From: Eutreptiella sp. 'Long Island Sound 2002'
Taxonomy: Eukaryota; Euglenozoa; Euglenophyceae; Eutreptiales; Eutreptiaceae
Assembly: GCA_964036045.1 (NCBI GenBank)
Contig: OZ038384.1
Location: 21,691,000 to 21,754,999 of the forward strand
Reading direction: 5' to 3'
DNA: 64,000 nt
Numbering within the stretch: the first letter of the stretch is position 1; every line of letters starts with the position of its first letter. Below, piece after piece: positions 62,101 through 64,000 of the stretch. The notes beneath the pieces are model-generated. The model ran no database searches. It was not told the origin of the DNA and saw nothing but the letters and a program-made list of their open reading frames with translations. Both the position numbers and the translations under genes were made by a program.

Positions 62101-64000
62101 GGTCACTGATGGTGTAGGCCGCTCATACGTCGCTTCTACGTCGCTTCGGCAGCCGGCACGCGTGGACGCCCCTTCCTCACGTCGGAGTACTCGCTCCCCA
62201 GGTTTGACGAAATCCCTGTGGCGTGGGACGTTGTGCTTGGTCTGTGTGGCTTCCAAAGACTTTGCTGGCGACGGCTGTCTTCTACCAACGCTTCCTCAAC
62301 GGACACTTCGTTGGCTGGGACATGGGCAGGCACATGTGGTACAGATCCGGACCACATATTTTGCAGTGACCCGCTGCATCACGAGTATGCCGCTGGTCCT
62401 CTGGGATCTCAGGCATTTGAACAATAGGTGCCCACAGCGGCACCATCATGGATAGTCGCTGCATGGCGTCTGCTGCATCGTGAACGGACTCTGAGCTCGT
62501 TGATCCTGCTTCACTCGCCGCGCGAAACTCCATGGACTCCCTTGGACTGGTTTCGAAGAGCTCCTGCAGCGTTGCTTCATCCAAATCTGTCCACCAGGGA
62601 TCTCCTTCGGCTGCGCTGTCACCGGACTGGTGTTCGTACTCCACATGGCTTCGATTGCTGTCGCTCCGCGCCTCCTCAGTGGCCGCAGCGCTGCGTGACT
62701 CCCACTCGGAACGCGATGATGGACTCGTTGCACGCGAATCTGAGCTGGGCAGTGGATAATGAAAGCCACCGTCGTCGTCTGACATGCGGTGTGGCCTGGG
62801 CAAGGTGGGTGCAGGACTTGCCTCCATGACGAGGTCGGTCGGTCGGTCGGTCAGTCTCTTGGTCGATCGGTCGGTCGCTCGGTCTGTCGGCGCATCGGTC
62901 CATCGATCCGTGGTCGTCGGTCCGTCGGGCTCCGTCTGTCTCTCCGTCCGTCCGTCCGTCCGTCCGTCTGTCCGTCCGTCCGTCCGCCCGTAATCCATCT
63001 GTCAGTCGAGCCGTCCTGCAAAACCATTTATGAATCTTTCTGTAACAGGGCCAGACTCCTAGCCCCTTGGGTTCTCCTGGTCCTGGTGTTTGGCGACCAT
63101 TTCCGTTGATCTCCGCCTGCTGTTTCGGAAAAACCTTGCTGATTTTATCCAAAAATCCTGCAAGCAACACCTGAACCCCGTCAGTGGCATGCACGCTCAA
63201 CACGTTTCATGTCGTCTTTTGCATCCTTCTGCCGGAGGTTCATCCATACCCATTGTACGAAAGATTCATAGACCCTTGCCGGGCCTCACCACTGGCGCAT
63301 ACCTGCAGACACGTAACATACAAAGAACAGGGCATGAACCTGGCCCTTTCGTGAACGATCTACTCTACAACATTCGAGCATCGTCTTTTTAAATGTGGGC
63401 ATTCGCAATAATTATAACTACAGCGTTCAAAAGGCTTTTTATACTATAAATCCGTGAATTTCCTAAACTCTGTAGTCAATGCTGACGGTCACATCGCTGA
63501 TCTGGCGACCGCGTCTCGCGCTTTGTAGCGCGCTCTGTCTCCAAGCGCTCCAGCGCTCCAGCGCGCTCTGTCGCAAACAATAATAAAATACAAAATATGC
63601 AAAAGCATATATAAAAAGTAGACAGAAAAAATAGAAATATTAAACACGGCGCTGACCATTACGAGGTCTGTGCCGAAGACGGTCGTGGGGCAGCCGGACC
63701 GGCTTCAGAGTGGCGTGGTGCAAACGGAGCGCCCACACCAGCACACACACAGCCCAACACCCCAGCCAGGAGTGGCGGGGTGCAGCCGAAACCGGAGCCC
63801 AAACACACACACCCCCACCGCACACCCTAGCCAGGAGTAGCGGGGTACAAGGGGGGCACGCACACAAACACGCACACCCCAACACGCCAGCCAGGAGTGG
63901 CGGGGCGCAGCCGAGACCCGAGCCCAAACACACACACCCACACCGCGCACCCCAGCCAGGAGTGGCAGGGTGCAAGCAGAGCGCGCACACGAGCACACAC

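Overview
The window is eukaryotic repeat-rich DNA. It is almost entirely transposable elements nested in one another, plus minisatellite arrays, and I found no recognisable single-copy host gene, rRNA, tRNA or CRISPR array. My best guess for the host is a dinoflagellate alga. This rests on the look of the Ty3/gypsy-type polyproteins (chromodomain Pol; a Gag with conserved 'KIPYYDANP' and 'WSIPLNLE' blocks) and of the pogo-type transposase. That is recognition from memory without a search, so host identity is about 0.6-0.7 confident.

Layout. 1-950: leader, primer binding site and partial gag-like frame of a minus-strand LTR element. 950-6,743: a plus-strand chromovirus with an uninterrupted 1,288-residue Pol, a polypurine tract, an LTR start and then a gag start. 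6,730-16,705: minus-strand gag-protease element 'A', whose ~2.7 kb LTR is split by a complete 3,564-bp pogo/Tigger-like DNA transposon (10,479-14,042, TA target duplication). 16,706-19,670: unrecognised, with a degraded minus-strand coding region. 19,675-25,465: a ~5.8 kb inverted repeat centred near 22,808; its outer arms are a ~59-bp-unit minisatellite ('M') and its inner ends are tails of chromodomain element 'B'. 25,466-28,675: M tail and an A-depleted module ('X1'). 28,676-31,545: no gene; the end of B. 31,546-32,226 and 45,140-48,755: one minus-strand B copy (B2), split by LTR element 'C' (32,227-45,139; two 671-bp LTRs, 5-bp target duplication GGGTC). C carries no recognisable pol but holds about 51 copies of a 65-bp minisatellite and a second X module. 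48,756-51,379: an extremely GC-rich island. 51,380-53,158: a second, internally deleted B copy (B1). 53,159-58,012: plus-strand A copy (LTR, PBS, gag), fused tail-to-tail to a minus-strand A fragment (58,013-59,616). 59,617-64,000: M tail and M array, interrupted by small non-autonomous LTR element 'D' (61,305-63,707; LTRs about 98% identical, target duplication GAGT).

Relative order can be read from the nesting: B before C (LTRs ~7% diverged); B before the plus-strand A copy; A before the pogo element; M array before D (youngest, LTRs ~1.5% diverged). A, B and the pogo transposase are broken by stops, frameshifts and, in B, by lost catalytic residues. The chromovirus Pol at 1,044-4,910 is the only long intact enzyme.

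Many long open frames in the repeat regions are artefacts. About 16 kb of the window (M, X, the 65-bp array and the GC island) is strongly depleted in A on one strand, which removes stop codons in all six frames.
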